Positions 1 through 10,688 of a stretch of DNA of 64,000 bases are shown one piece after another. Where the stretch lies: positions 945,968 through 1,009,967 of the forward strand of contig BCJC01000006.1 in the NCBI GenBank assembly GCA_001600175.1, read 5' to 3'. The notes under the pieces were generated by a model. The model did no database searches, was not told where the DNA came from, and saw only the letters and a list, made by a program, of their open reading frames with translations. The stretch's first letter is position 1; each line of letters begins with the position of its first letter. The position numbers and the translations under genes are program-made. This DNA is from Erythrobasidium yunnanense (lineage: Eukaryota; Basidiomycota; Cystobasidiomycetes; Erythrobasidiales; Erythrobasidiaceae).

Positions 1-816
1 TTCTTAGGAGAACCTAAAGGAATGAACTCTTTCCCGGTAGCTTTTGCTTCCTTCTTCTTTTCTGCATTGTATCGGTAGGCTGCAAGGACAGATCGATTAG
101 CGTGTTGTGCAAGAATCGGTAGTCGAGACAAGTCACCTCGTAGCTGTCTATTTAGATCCTTCCTCAGCTTCTCGCTATCTGCTTCACCCCATTCTAGCTC
201 AGCAAGAGCTGCAAAGACATGGTCGACTGTGATTGTCTTGTTTCCTTTAGCAGCCGCATGCTCGGCCGCTCTGATCAAACACACGTAGTGTATAATCAGC
301 TGGTGCCCCCCACTTCAGATTGTTGATGCCTGCTCACATAGAGCATAGATAGTTGATGAAGATGGTGCTGCCTTTTGTCAAAGCCAGAGGAACATCTTTC
401 TCTGCGAGATACATCGCGTCATCAGACTCCAGAGTATGTAAGAGAAATAGCGGAACACACTTACGCATCTTGGCGGTTGCTGGTAGCTGTTTGCAAAGAC
501 AAACGCGTCAGACCGAAAGAACCAAGCTCGGCCTCAAAGTGGACCATACAGCAGACTTTGCCAGCTTCGTCACTGTCATGAAGGCATTGAAACGTCAGTC
601 TAGCACGCTGACAAGCAGCAAGCGGATCCAACCTGAGCTTTTGGGCAGCTCGAAGTCCTTGATGCCTTGGCCTTTGTCGCCCACTGCCGCCGCTGCAGCA
701 GTGATAGGTCCAAGTCCTAATGCAGAGTTTCCGTTGCCAACTTCTGGCCCATCGTCTTCGTAGTCATCGTCCAGCTGGGATCTCGCGGGCCTTGCTTTCG
801 AACCCTTTGGCGGCAT
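1..816 (-). CDS. DPB4: DNA polymerase epsilon histone-fold subunit (Dpb4/POLE3-like), 3' end cut by window edge
   Basis: Nuclear histone-fold protein that pairs with Dpb3 in DNA polymerase epsilon; the same subunit also serves ISW2/CHRAC-type remodelers in known species. The first exon (816-633) starts MPPKGSKARPARSQ and is acidic and alanine-rich, ending DFELPKSS. Splicing to the next exon gives LPKSSVTKLAKSAV, the family's typical entry into the histone fold. A later exon reads LPATAKMQKDVPLALTKGST and FINYL, followed after a further intron by AEHAAAKGNKTITVDHVFAA and LAELEWG, which is the last helix. At least three introns of 50-70 bases interrupt the fold. The lysine-rich tail runs off the window, so the stop is not seen. 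The call rests on family pattern; other histone-fold proteins lack this combined signature. Confidence 0.88.
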
Positions 817-1067
817 GAAGGTCGTTCGCAGTCGTCGTTACTGTTGGTGTATATCTTCCAAATCCAATGAATGTCCCAGAATCTTTTGTATTTCTTGTTT
901 CTTGTCTTTCGTCCAAAACAGCTTGACCGCGAAGTTGACTTGAGATGAAGCAGCGACGAGCTGGACGACGAGCAACAAGACTGCAAGCATAGTTGACACC
1001 ATTGCGAGCATATCATAGCGCGACAAGAAAGCAGCAAGCGTTTTAGCCAGCTTCAGAAAGCTTAAAG

Positions 1068-2329
1068 ATGGTTCAAATGGACCTCGAGTATGCCAAACAG
1101 CATGCGCCGCTGGTGCTGTATCTAGCAGCAGTCACCTCTCTCTCGTATCACCTTCTTCCGCCGATACATCTCATCCCATCTTCGCGCTCCTCTACCTACT
1201 TCTTCATACTCGCCATAATCTCCCTTCTTCTGACATGGACATACATGTTCAAGTTCATGTTTCAATCATATGCAGATGCAAGGAGAGCAGCGGGGCCATT
1301 CGCAGAATATACGACAACCAGGTGGTTACGCGAGACATCACTCTTCAAGCAAGCGTGGGAGTATGTATGCGCAACTAGCGAGCGGTGGTACCTCTCTAGC
1401 CAGCTCTGCATATTCACAACAACTACATGGACGACCTTCTTATGCGCAGAAGGTGACTTACCTTGCTTTCTTACCTATCGTGGTGCAAGCTAATATTCGC
1501 AACAGGCTCTCGCCGACCCGAACTACGCAATAGAGTATGGCGATATATGATACTGGGGCAGATAGTCGCCATCTCCTTCGCTTCTTCCCTCTTCCTCTCT
1601 CTTCTTCGCATTCCAAGCCAGGATTTGCGTGCTGCGCGATCAGGTCGACGTGTATCTGGACCATCCGCGCGGACCCCTTCCTACTTTACTTCACCCTCCT
1701 ATCTTTTAGTACTGTGTACCCTGTTGGCGGTGCTTACTGTCTTTGTAACACCAGCAACGATCGGCAAAAGCTCGTTCCTCCCCAATCTCCTGCTTATGCA
1801 TGTCGTCATCGTCGTTCCTCTTATGGCGCTCAATACGCAATCAGAAAGCACTGCCACTGCCACCCAGCTGCGGCAGCGGCGGCATTCCCGACTCCCGAGC
1901 ATATCTGTCGCTTTGACGCCTCAACAGGCGTTCCTGCGCGAGGTCAAGAGCTATTCAACTCTATATACGCTTATATCTGCGATAGCGCTGGTCTTACAGA
2001 TCTGGAACACGCTTCCATTATTATCAGCTAGCAACTGGAGCATCACGAAGATGGGTCAATTGATCAGCGATACTATCTGGATCTACCCATCGCAGAGCAG
2101 TATATCTCTCGATGTCATCTGTACAAATTTCATTTGGCAGACCTGGGCGTGCACGGAGATCTGGAGGCTCTCGGAACATATCAAAATTCAGAAAACGAAG
2201 CAGATCGCCCTGGCGCTCTTCTTGATAGGCCTTACGCCAAGCTTTAGTGCAGCTGTGGGGATATCCGCTTTCCTTGCGTTACGGGAGAGATGGCTTAGAG
2301 GCGTTAGAGGTGTGATCAAGTTAGATTGA
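1068..2329 (+). CDS. polytopic membrane protein of unknown function
   Basis: Two exons, 1068-1452 and 1506-2329, join in phase (a Gly codon split by the intron) to give about 402 residues. I do not recognise the family. The N-terminal part has hydrophobic stretches around residues 15-35 and 42-65, then a soluble stretch with SYADARRAAGPFAEYTTTRW. The second exon opens with SRRPELRNRVWRYMILGQIV and carries several more hydrophobic segments, including one near residue 240 and one near residue 370, ending in a basic tail RGVRGVIKLD. No signal peptide cleavage site is evident, so it is probably an ER, vacuole or mitochondrial membrane protein (inference). The start is the first ATG after stops and gives an acidic-basic N terminus MVQMDLEYAKQHAP. 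It lies divergent to the Dpb4 gene about 250 bases away. Confidence 0.7.
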
Positions 2330-2386
2330 TCGGGTAGAATCATCTTCGGTAGCATGCAATTCGTTCTCAAGCTTTTGTATACTATC

Positions 2387-3251
2387 TTACTGTCTAGAAT
2401 ACCACGCTAGTACGATAGCGAGTACTGCTACAACGACAGCTAGAACAGCAAGGAAAGCTCTTTGCAGACTCTCCACCTTGCCCTGCTGCATCTCCTCATT
2501 CTTCATAAAGTCTTCCAATGATGTAAGTGTGACTTTAGATCCCGCTATAGCTTGATGTGCCTTTTCTACTGTCTTGCGTGAATGGGTCAACTTGGCTGAG
2601 GCGGCTGATGTCATATGTTCCGCCGAGTCGATGCTCCCTTGCACAGAGCTGAGCGTAGCCAGACTGCCAGCTACGGATTCTCGAACATCCTACCAATGAA
2701 CAGAGTCAGCGATGCAACCTTGATCCGGGTTGAGAGTCAGTGCTCACCGAAGCTGTAGAGTCTTGCACTTCGTATTTGTTGAGAATGTCTCCCCAGAGTA
2801 GTATCTTGTGCTCTATGCTATGCTCGAGCAGTGCACATTTGCGCTCGTGCTCCTTACAGCTAGCAATGCAGGCTGCGATTCTTTGTCTCAAGTCTTGCGA
2901 GATGATAGGACTGTTTACCAGCTGGGAGTCATGCGAAGTAGAACGCGGCTGATCTGCCTTGGGTCGCGGTAGCCTATCCAGCTCGTCATCGCTTGAATAG
3001 TCGGTGAGCAGCTGCTTATTACTCAGCGGAAGACTCGCAGAAAGAGGGGAGCGTGATGGGAGACGTCGAGAAGACTGTGTTAGAGACTGCTCGCTCGTGG
3101 ATTCTCGCTCATCAGGAGCCGGACTTTGAGGAGCTGAGATCCGGATAGCTGGCAGGCTGCACAATAGATAGTCAATCATGGACGCTCTTAGAGTGACAAT
3201 GAGATCCAATGCTTGCCTGAGCCTGCCTTTGCGATGTCCTCGTCGATGCAT
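2387..3251 (-). CDS. tail-anchored coiled-coil membrane protein
   Basis: Two exons (3251-2748 and 2689-2387) join at a GT-AG intron of 58 bases, in phase 0, giving about 268 residues. The N-terminal half is basic and serine-rich, with an acidic patch SSDDELDRLPRPKADQPRS. The second half has long helix-prone stretches (residues about 120-245), and the protein ends in one hydrophobic segment, AFLAVLAVVVAVLAIVLAWY, four residues before the stop. This is the layout of tail-anchored proteins such as SNAREs and SNARE-like tethers, with the bulk in the cytosol. I see no clear SNARE zero layer, so a SNARE name is not justified. The far N terminus could start later than 3251. Confidence 0.6.
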
Positions 3252-3398
3252 GGCCGTTCGTTGTCTTCTCCCTGACTGCTTTCGCTAACTTCGCTTAATC
3301 CAGCTGACTCCCTGTTCGCTACCTCTTTCCTGACTGATCCTCGTCGTTCCCTGCTGCTTCAAGCTCCTCCCACATCTGCCCTTGACACTGTCACAAAG

Positions 3399-6300
3399 AT
3401 GGACGGTCAGAACCAAGACGAGCCGGCATCAGTCCTGCGAAATGCCGCAAAGAATGGAAACCACCTCAAACATGCTCGCGAAACAACAGGATATCTCGAA
3501 ATCAGGTTAGGGCGTAGCTATGCGAGCGAGCTCTTGCTTTCCAGAGAAGCTGACATAAGACACCCGTCTCCGTAAACAGCGATTATGGTATGCTTACAGT
3601 TGACCGGTCCAAATGACACCAATCTAATCCTTTTCATACTATGCAGCCATCATTGGAAACTTGCGAACCGCTGCAATGGTCTCGAGAGACGCTTCCATCG
3701 ATAGTTCGTCATAATATGCTCACAGAGTATTTCGTCTTTCAGAGTAGCTGAGCCTCGTTTCCATAGGCTTCTGCTTCCCATACTTCGACTCTCCCTCTGT
3801 CTTTGCGCGACTTCTCGACAAGGACATCGGCGGTCATTTCTCGATACAGCCGCTAGCCGAACAAACGCATAGCAAGCAGCAATACCTACCCAACAGCGCC
3901 ATAATATCTACCAAGTTTCTATGCGATGCTGGAGTATGCACCGTCACGGATTATATGCCCCGTCCCTCACCTGCTGCAAGGGGAGATAAGCCGCTCCTCC
4001 CATGGCTCGTCAGATCAGTCGAAGTCATCCGAGGGACACTCGACTTCAGGATGGAGTGCTTCCCTGCTTTTGACTATGCTAGAATGGAGCATACAACAGA
4101 AATCACCGATGATCAGAATTGCGCAAAGACGGCAGCGGGCAGATACCGACAGAAGGCCACATTCACTTCAAAGCTCATGAAGCTTGAGCTAAGAGCTTTT
4201 ACGGGATGTAATCCAGATGTGGGCGCATGCTCGGTGGAGACAGTGCCGGACCTGGATCTTCGTCCCGACACGACAAGCTGGCCCAGGCATAAGGGTATGT
4301 TCCTTTATACCTTATTTCAAGCCAAAGACTGAAGCAAGTTCTTTTCTGACAGGTCCCGGAGTTTCATGTCTCTTCACCTTGAACGAAGGCGAGACAGCCC
4401 ATTTCATTCTTCGACAAGACCCCGAAGAAGCGGAGATAGTATCGGCTCCTCCACCTTCCCTTTCTAATGCGGTCAGAAGTGATCGGGCCCCTATCGTCGA
4501 GAGAGAGGGCAAAGACGGACTCAACATCAAGACCACCAAGTTTGATCTGGCACAATATGACCCTTTACTCAGTGAAAAGCTTGTTCAGTCTCTTCAAGAT
4601 TCTGTGGGTTGACATGTAAACTGCGATGTCACAAGCATACTGACCCCTCTCCGCCATCAGACTGTCGCATATTGGTATTCATGGATGTACGTCCGCGCCG
4701 CTTCTTTATTGATAAAGTGTTAAGACAGTTTCCTCAAAGTCAACAATCTAAGTACCACGGACGATGGAGGGAGTTTGTGCATAGATCGGCAATAACACTC
4801 AAGCTTCTCACCTTCGAGCTTACGGTAATCCTACCGGATCCGTAACACTAATGTCAACTTATTGTTTCTGTTTCTCAGGGCGCCATCGTTGCAGCAGCGA
4901 CGTTTTCACTGCCGGAATCGCTCGGTGGCGAAGGGCGAAAGTAAGCTCACGGCGCAAAACTTCGTCAATACGTGCACCACTCACATGAGTTTCACGTCTT
5001 AACAGCTGGGATTATCGTTTTTCGTGGATACGCGATGCTTCCTTCAGCGTGTATGCGTTGATTAGACTGGGTTTCGTATCTGAAGCAACAGCCTATATGG
5101 ACTTCATATCAGCTCGGACGGCAAAAGGTCGGAAAGACAAGCCGTTGCAGATAATGTTTCCTATACGAGACGAAACGAGTGAGTGCTCTCGATACTCTAG
5201 GTGTACGCTTGCATAAGCTCACGCGCCTACTTGCAGAACTGGAGGAGGTATCTGGATTGAGAGAGTCTCCAGTAACGTCCCAGTCCTAATGCATTCATGC
5301 AGATTGAACTTGACCACCTCGAAGGATATAAGGGTCAAAAGCCGGTTCGTATCGGGAATGGCGCAGCGGATCACGTCCAATTGGACGTATATGGCGAGCT
5401 CATGGATGCGTAAGCGCTTTCCCCGAATAGTCTTTAAGCGTATCTAAAGCTATGTCATAGTGTTTATTTGACAAACAAGCTCGCAAGACCTGCTTCGTGG
5501 GAAGACTGGAAAGGCGTCCGTGAGATGATGGACTACGTCGTCGCTAACCACGACCGCAGCGATGCTTCTATCTGGGAAGTTCGCGGGATGAGCCAAAACT
5601 ACCTCTACAGCAAGATCATGATGTGGGTGGCTCTGGACAGAGGGCTGCGCCTGGCAGATAAGCGATCGTTCCCGTGTCCGAAGAGAGCAGAATGGCTTGC
5701 GGCAAGAGACTTGATCTACGAACAAGTCATGGAGAAAGGCTGGAATGAAGAGAAGGGTCACTTTGGCCAGAGTTACGAAAATACCGAAGCTCTCGACGCT
5801 TCAGTCATGGTCATGCGTGCGTCCTCCGCTGGCTGCAATAGGGTCTTAGGCTAAATCGAGATCCCTTCACAGCACTGGTCTTCTTCATTGCACCGACGGA
5901 CCCCCGATTTCTCTCAACGATGCAGCAGATACTGAAGCCGCCCGAGCGAGGAGGTCTGACAGCCAACAATCTCGTATATCGATACGATGTTAGCAAGAGC
6001 CAGGATGGTGTTGGTGGAGAGGAAGGCGCTTTCGGTGCGCAGGAAATCACGGCTCGCAACCAAAGCTGATTGTGATGTCTCATAGTCATGTGCGCATCTT
6101 GGACTATTGAAGCGCTCACTCGGGCTGGGCAATACGACAAGAAGCTCCTCAGTCGAGCCCGAGTAATGTTTGAGGACCTAATGGGCTATGCAAAGTCAGT
6201 ATCCGAGCATCTGCGCACATCTGTGTCTAGCTGAAGCGCGCTCCTTACAGCCATGTTGGCCTCTTCTCCGAAGAAATAAGCAAGAGTGGTGAAGGTAAGA

Positions 6301-6506
6301 ATGCGTATCATCATGCTGACTCCGGCTCGAAGCTGAAGTTTGCATAGCTCTCGGTAACATCCCTCAAGCTTTCTCATCTATATCGATGGTAAGTCCAGAC
6401 GGAGAAGTGGTTGGTACCCTGCGATGGCTGATGCTGCTGTCCGGAATAGATCTCAGCAGCATTCAATCTTGATCGTGTACTGAGCGCTAAGCCGGTCGGA
6501 GAGTGA
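3399..6506 (+). CDS. bacterial-type GH15 glucoamylase/trehalase-like glycoside hydrolase
   Basis: A multi-exon gene with about ten or more short introns. The protein begins [20 protein letters not shown] and enters the N-terminal domain of bacterial-type GH15 proteins at [20 protein letters not shown], followed by [20 protein letters not shown]. The (alpha/alpha)6 catalytic part includes [40 protein letters not shown] and [20 protein letters not shown]; the Glu in WEVRG is the expected general acid. The C-terminal part has [20 protein letters not shown] with the expected base Glu in SEEI. Members of this family hydrolyse alpha-glucosidic bonds (glucoamylase or trehalase). No signal peptide is visible, so it probably acts inside the cell. 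The usual Trp of the SIDW motif is Ser here. The gene ends at TGA 6504-6506. Confidence 0.85.
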
Positions 6507-6648
6507 AGCCATAGCAGAAGACTAAATGGGAAAACTTCTTGGCAATGCATTCGTCTAGCCATTCATGTAGCAACAACACGACTTTTTAAGGCTATACCCA
6601 CTTCTACTGATACCACTAATGTTGCTGAACGAAACTTTACTTTTAAAT

Positions 6649-9600
6649 CTAATCTATCTCAATGATGCTTCGGTCTCCTGCCCTGTCCTTCGATGATTTT
6701 GCTCTTCGAGAGTCATCCATATCCTCATCATCACTATCTCTTCCCGAGTCGTCATTGCTTTCCTCAATTATCGGACTACTGCTGCGCGCGGCTCGGAGAT
6801 GAGCGATTCTTGAGGCGGTTGTGTCTTTCGGAGGTAATCCTGCTATGTCTTTTGCATTATTCTTCTTTCTCGTTTTCTTCGGAGGCTCCTGCTCTTCATC
6901 GTTATCTTCTTTTTCCATCTTCTTTTTGCTACCTCTCTTTGGCTTGACAGGTCCGAGTGTGGTCAGCTCGATCTTCAGGCCACACGCAGCAAGTTGATCT
7001 TCCTTCCAGCGAGTTAAGCGGGTTGCTCCGCTTCCTGGCTTAATATATGCTGGACGACAATCCTTGTCAGCCTTTGTTCGACACTGGAACGTCTCACTGA
7101 CAAATAACGGTGTAGGCAGTCTGAACAAACAGCTCTTGAAGGTAGCCATCCATCAGAAGCTGTAGAAGAAGCAGCTCCGCATCCTGTTCGAGCGGAGGTC
7201 AGTAATATTTCGTGGGAGGAGGCCAAGGTGTACGTACATCTTTATTGACTTCCACCTTGCCTCCGCACAATTCCTGCAAATCTACGCTTCCTTCGCTATT
7301 TCCTTCGAGCTTGAATCGTCCCTTTCCTAATCCTCTGACCAGATCGCCAGCTTGGGGCAGAGTGACTCTTCCTTTTTGCTCATCGACCGCCTTGAATACC
7401 TTGCAGATCTTCCAGGCATCTACAGTAACATCTCGAACGCTTATCACGTCTTTATCGGTCGACGCACTGCGTAGACAGTTGTCACAGTGACCGCAGGCAG
7501 ATTGGTCCGAGCTTGTGAAAGGCGCTACAACTGAAGCTGGATTGCCGAAATACTTGTCGAAAAGAAGCTTTCGGCAGGTCCTATAGTCGATTGCGAAAGA
7601 AAGCATCGAATATACTTACGTATTGCGGTATTTCAGCAAGTAGAACTATTGTGAGAGAAGCCGTACTTACGCTTCTGAGTACTGTCAACTTCAGCTAGCC
7701 CCAGGGTACTCAGCCTCGAGGCATCCGCTGGTCGGAACCAAAGTACACAGTCTGAATCTTTGCCATCTCTTCCGGCACGTCCAGTCTCTTGGTAGCTATA
7801 GAAAAGCGTATTAGTAACGGCGGTTATTCTCCTGGACAGTATCACTTACTAGCCCTCCATACTCTTGCTGATGCAGTGATGGTAGACGTATCTCACGTCT
7901 GGCGCATCGATACCGAGTCCGAAAGCGATAGTAGCGACGACACATTTGACTCTTCCACTCCTCCACTTTTCATGAATAGCTTGCTTTTGACTGTCGCTCA
8001 TGCCTGTTACACGTTGTTAAGGTCCATTGTCAAACGAGAAGACTGGCAGGACGACTTACCGGCGTGATAGGTTCCAGTCTTGATCTTCCCTCCGCTCGCT
8101 AGTTGCAGTCCCTCTGCAACGGTTGTCGTGTCTTTCTGGCTCAAACAGTATACGATACCCGTATGGCCTGCATGTTTCGCCATGATCTCGTCCGCCATCT
8201 CCTGAACAACAGCAGGCGCTGAAGATGGTTTGGATCGGATGGAATAGTGTAGATTCTGTCTGTAGAGAGGAGCGGAGAAGAAGACCGTCTTGCCAGGTTC
8301 GGCTTCTTCCCCAGCCGTGCATTGTTGTAGTCGTAAAATCCGTACGACGTCGTTGAGAACTGCTCGACCGCACGTTGCTGTCAGAGCAACGATCGGAACG
8401 CTGGGAAAGAGCTGCTTCAGGGTAGATAGTCTTTTGTAGTCGGGTCGGACTGAAGAATGCGTTCAGCGCATGGTTTTGTAACGCTAAGTGTTTCAGATCT
8501 CACAATCGTGACCCATCTGAGAACAGCAATGAGACTCGTCGATCGCTATTCTCGCTAACAACCCGACTTCGTTCATCTTGCTTAGGGTCTTGAAACACGT
8601 TGAAGATCAAACAGGTTAGATGCAGAGAAAGAATATTAGCTGCAATACCTACATTAATGAAGGTCTTCGATTTTGCCATCTTTTCAGGCGTGACGTAGCA
8701 TAGCTTGATAGGCTTTTCGCCGCCTTGTTCGTTGCGGAGCAGCATTCTTCGGGTGATGTCTTTGATCTCTGCATGCTCAGTCGTTCCGGTGATCCTGAAA
8801 ATGAGTCAGCATAGCTGAGGATCATCCTATCATATCTGGACTGCCTACATGACAGCCTCGACTCCTTTCTCTCGTAGATGCATCACTTGATCTGCCATCA
8901 AAGACAAGAGCGGTGATATCACCAGCGTGCATCCGGGTGTGAGGACCGCAGGAGCCTGGAAGCACACGCTCTTCCCTCCACCTGTAGGCATAATACAGAT
9001 GACATCTCTTCCATTCAGGACTGCGTTCAACACTCCCTCTTGACAAAGTCGCAGTTTCTTGATGCCGAAGACGTTCGATAGGGTCGCTTGCAGTTTCTTT
9101 GTCCAGGTGAACTGGCTCGAATCGGAGTAGTCCACAGTCTTCTTGCTTTTGCTAGTTGCTGTTGTTGCAGTCTTTGCAGATGTGATGCTTGACACGGTTC
9201 TTCTCGCTTGAGCTTGTCTAGCCATTAGATCGTCTCGCTTCTTCTGCAGAGCAACCCGAGCGTCCTTCAATTCTTGTATTTCTTTGTCAATAGAGCTTAT
9301 CTCTTGCTTGTACTGTCAAGTGCATCCATCAGTTTGTTTCGAACTTACGGTCCTCTCTTCCGCTTACAGCAGTTATCTGGTCGTCGTAGTCATCACTCGT
9401 GTTACTCGTCGGCAGATGATTCTGTGGAGCATCGAAGATCATGTCCTCTTCATTGAGTTCGTCCTCGTATTCGGATAAGTCGATGGGTTCTCGCGCTTTT
9501 CCTTTGCCCCTTCCAGTTGTCCCGTTTGTTCTAGCATTGTCGTGAGGAGGAGATGCATTAGTTGTATGTTTCCTGCCGTTTTGCTCTGTTTTCTGAGCGG

Positions 9601-9811
9601 TTTGCTTCTTCTTCTTTGAAGCAATAAAGACATCATCGGACGCGTCGGATGGACCAGCAGCATGGTCGGCGTATGCTGGATACTGGTTCTCTTCTGCCTC
9701 CTGCTCGTACTGAATCTGCAGCGCCAGCTCGGCGTCGATGTCATCCCAATCCTGAGGTGGTCCCGCTGGGTTGTCGTCGCCTTGAAGCTCTGGCTGCCAC
9801 TGGAATGGCAT
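6649..9811 (-). CDS. RecQ-family DNA helicase, RECQ1 type
   Basis: A multi-exon gene for an ATP-dependent 3'-5' DNA helicase of the nucleus, acting in replication and repair. The N-terminal extension is acidic with nuclear-type basic clusters, then a short coiled coil around [20 protein letters not shown]. Helicase motifs appear in order: PTGGGKS (Walker A), [78 protein letters not shown] and [14 protein letters not shown]. The RQC zinc site shows a Cys pair in CGHCDNCLR. The phrases KMAKSKTF and YCLSQKDTT fit human RECQL1 better than BLM/Sgs1. The C-terminal tail is basic then acidic. The motif after the DESH box reads SQMGHDF where the family has SQWGHDF. Confidence 0.88.
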
Positions 9812-10688
9812 GGCCAGCTTCTCTAGTTATCTCAGCGTGTTGGTAGGAAGACAGCCTGCGAATGCGAAGAACTTCATGCGGAGAAACGATATCGAGCCCG
9901 CTCCCGCTGGACGACAATGGGTTGAAGACAGAAGTCAAGACGTTGGCTCTTCATTACACATCATCTCACTTGTGATGGTAGACATGGCGAATGATGTATA
10001 CGACCTCAGTGTCTCGTGTACTTGTACGCAAGATGGGCTGCCTTCATCGTTGAGCTGACAGCTTGAAGGCAACTGGACCGCACTTCCAGCTGGACGCCTC
10101 GGATAAGTTACATGGATTGTGGTTCTAGTCTACTGAGCCACGCATCACGGCAAGTTGACTGGTCGTTCTTGGCAACTCTCTCCTTCCGTCTCTGGGCGCC
10201 TTCCTAAATGAGCCGTCAAAGAGAACCTTCTTTGGAGTGTGGAAGCAAACCAGGAACCTTTCGACATGCTAAATTCTGGCACTACGGACTGTTCTCCTGA
10301 GTACCTGAAGCATCCGCCGACCTGCTGACGGTCCTTCAGAGGTCTAGCCGTATTCGAGGAAGCCCTGCCCTGGTAAAATGCGACAAACACGCCTCAAAAA
10401 GCAAGGCAGAGTGGTCCCGGACACTCAGTCAGTGGTGCAAAGGGCAAGCGAGCAGTCGATACTCAATTTTTAGAAATACGGCGGCAATCCCTGAACAGCT
10501 CCACAATGGCCATTGCATGAGGATATTTCGGAAAACTCGTCTATCTCATACGCGACTTTCTTGCTTCTATTCTCTTCATTATACGACACACCACACTCTT
10601 TCAACAGCTGAACAGCTAACGCACCTGGCTACCCGGCCCCAGTCTATCCCGAACAAATCCCACAAGCTTTCGGTGGCCCATACACGAC
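9812..10688. promoter_or_regulatory. gap between divergent helicase and sulfatase-like genes
   Basis: About 880 bases lie between two start codons that point away from each other, so both promoters must be here. Open frames in it are short, lack family features and carry no plausible splice chain. Pyrimidine-rich sequence just before 10689 fits a fungal 5' leader. I see no RNA gene or repeat. Confidence 0.5.

Noticed and set aside
717-1037. Minus-strand open frames upstream of Dpb4, one with a hydrophobic start (AMVSTMLAVLLLVVQLVAAS)
   Set aside because: They lie in the short gap between two divergent genes, overlap the Dpb4 first exon and have no family pattern or convincing continuation. 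The hydrophobic run is the only argument for a gene.
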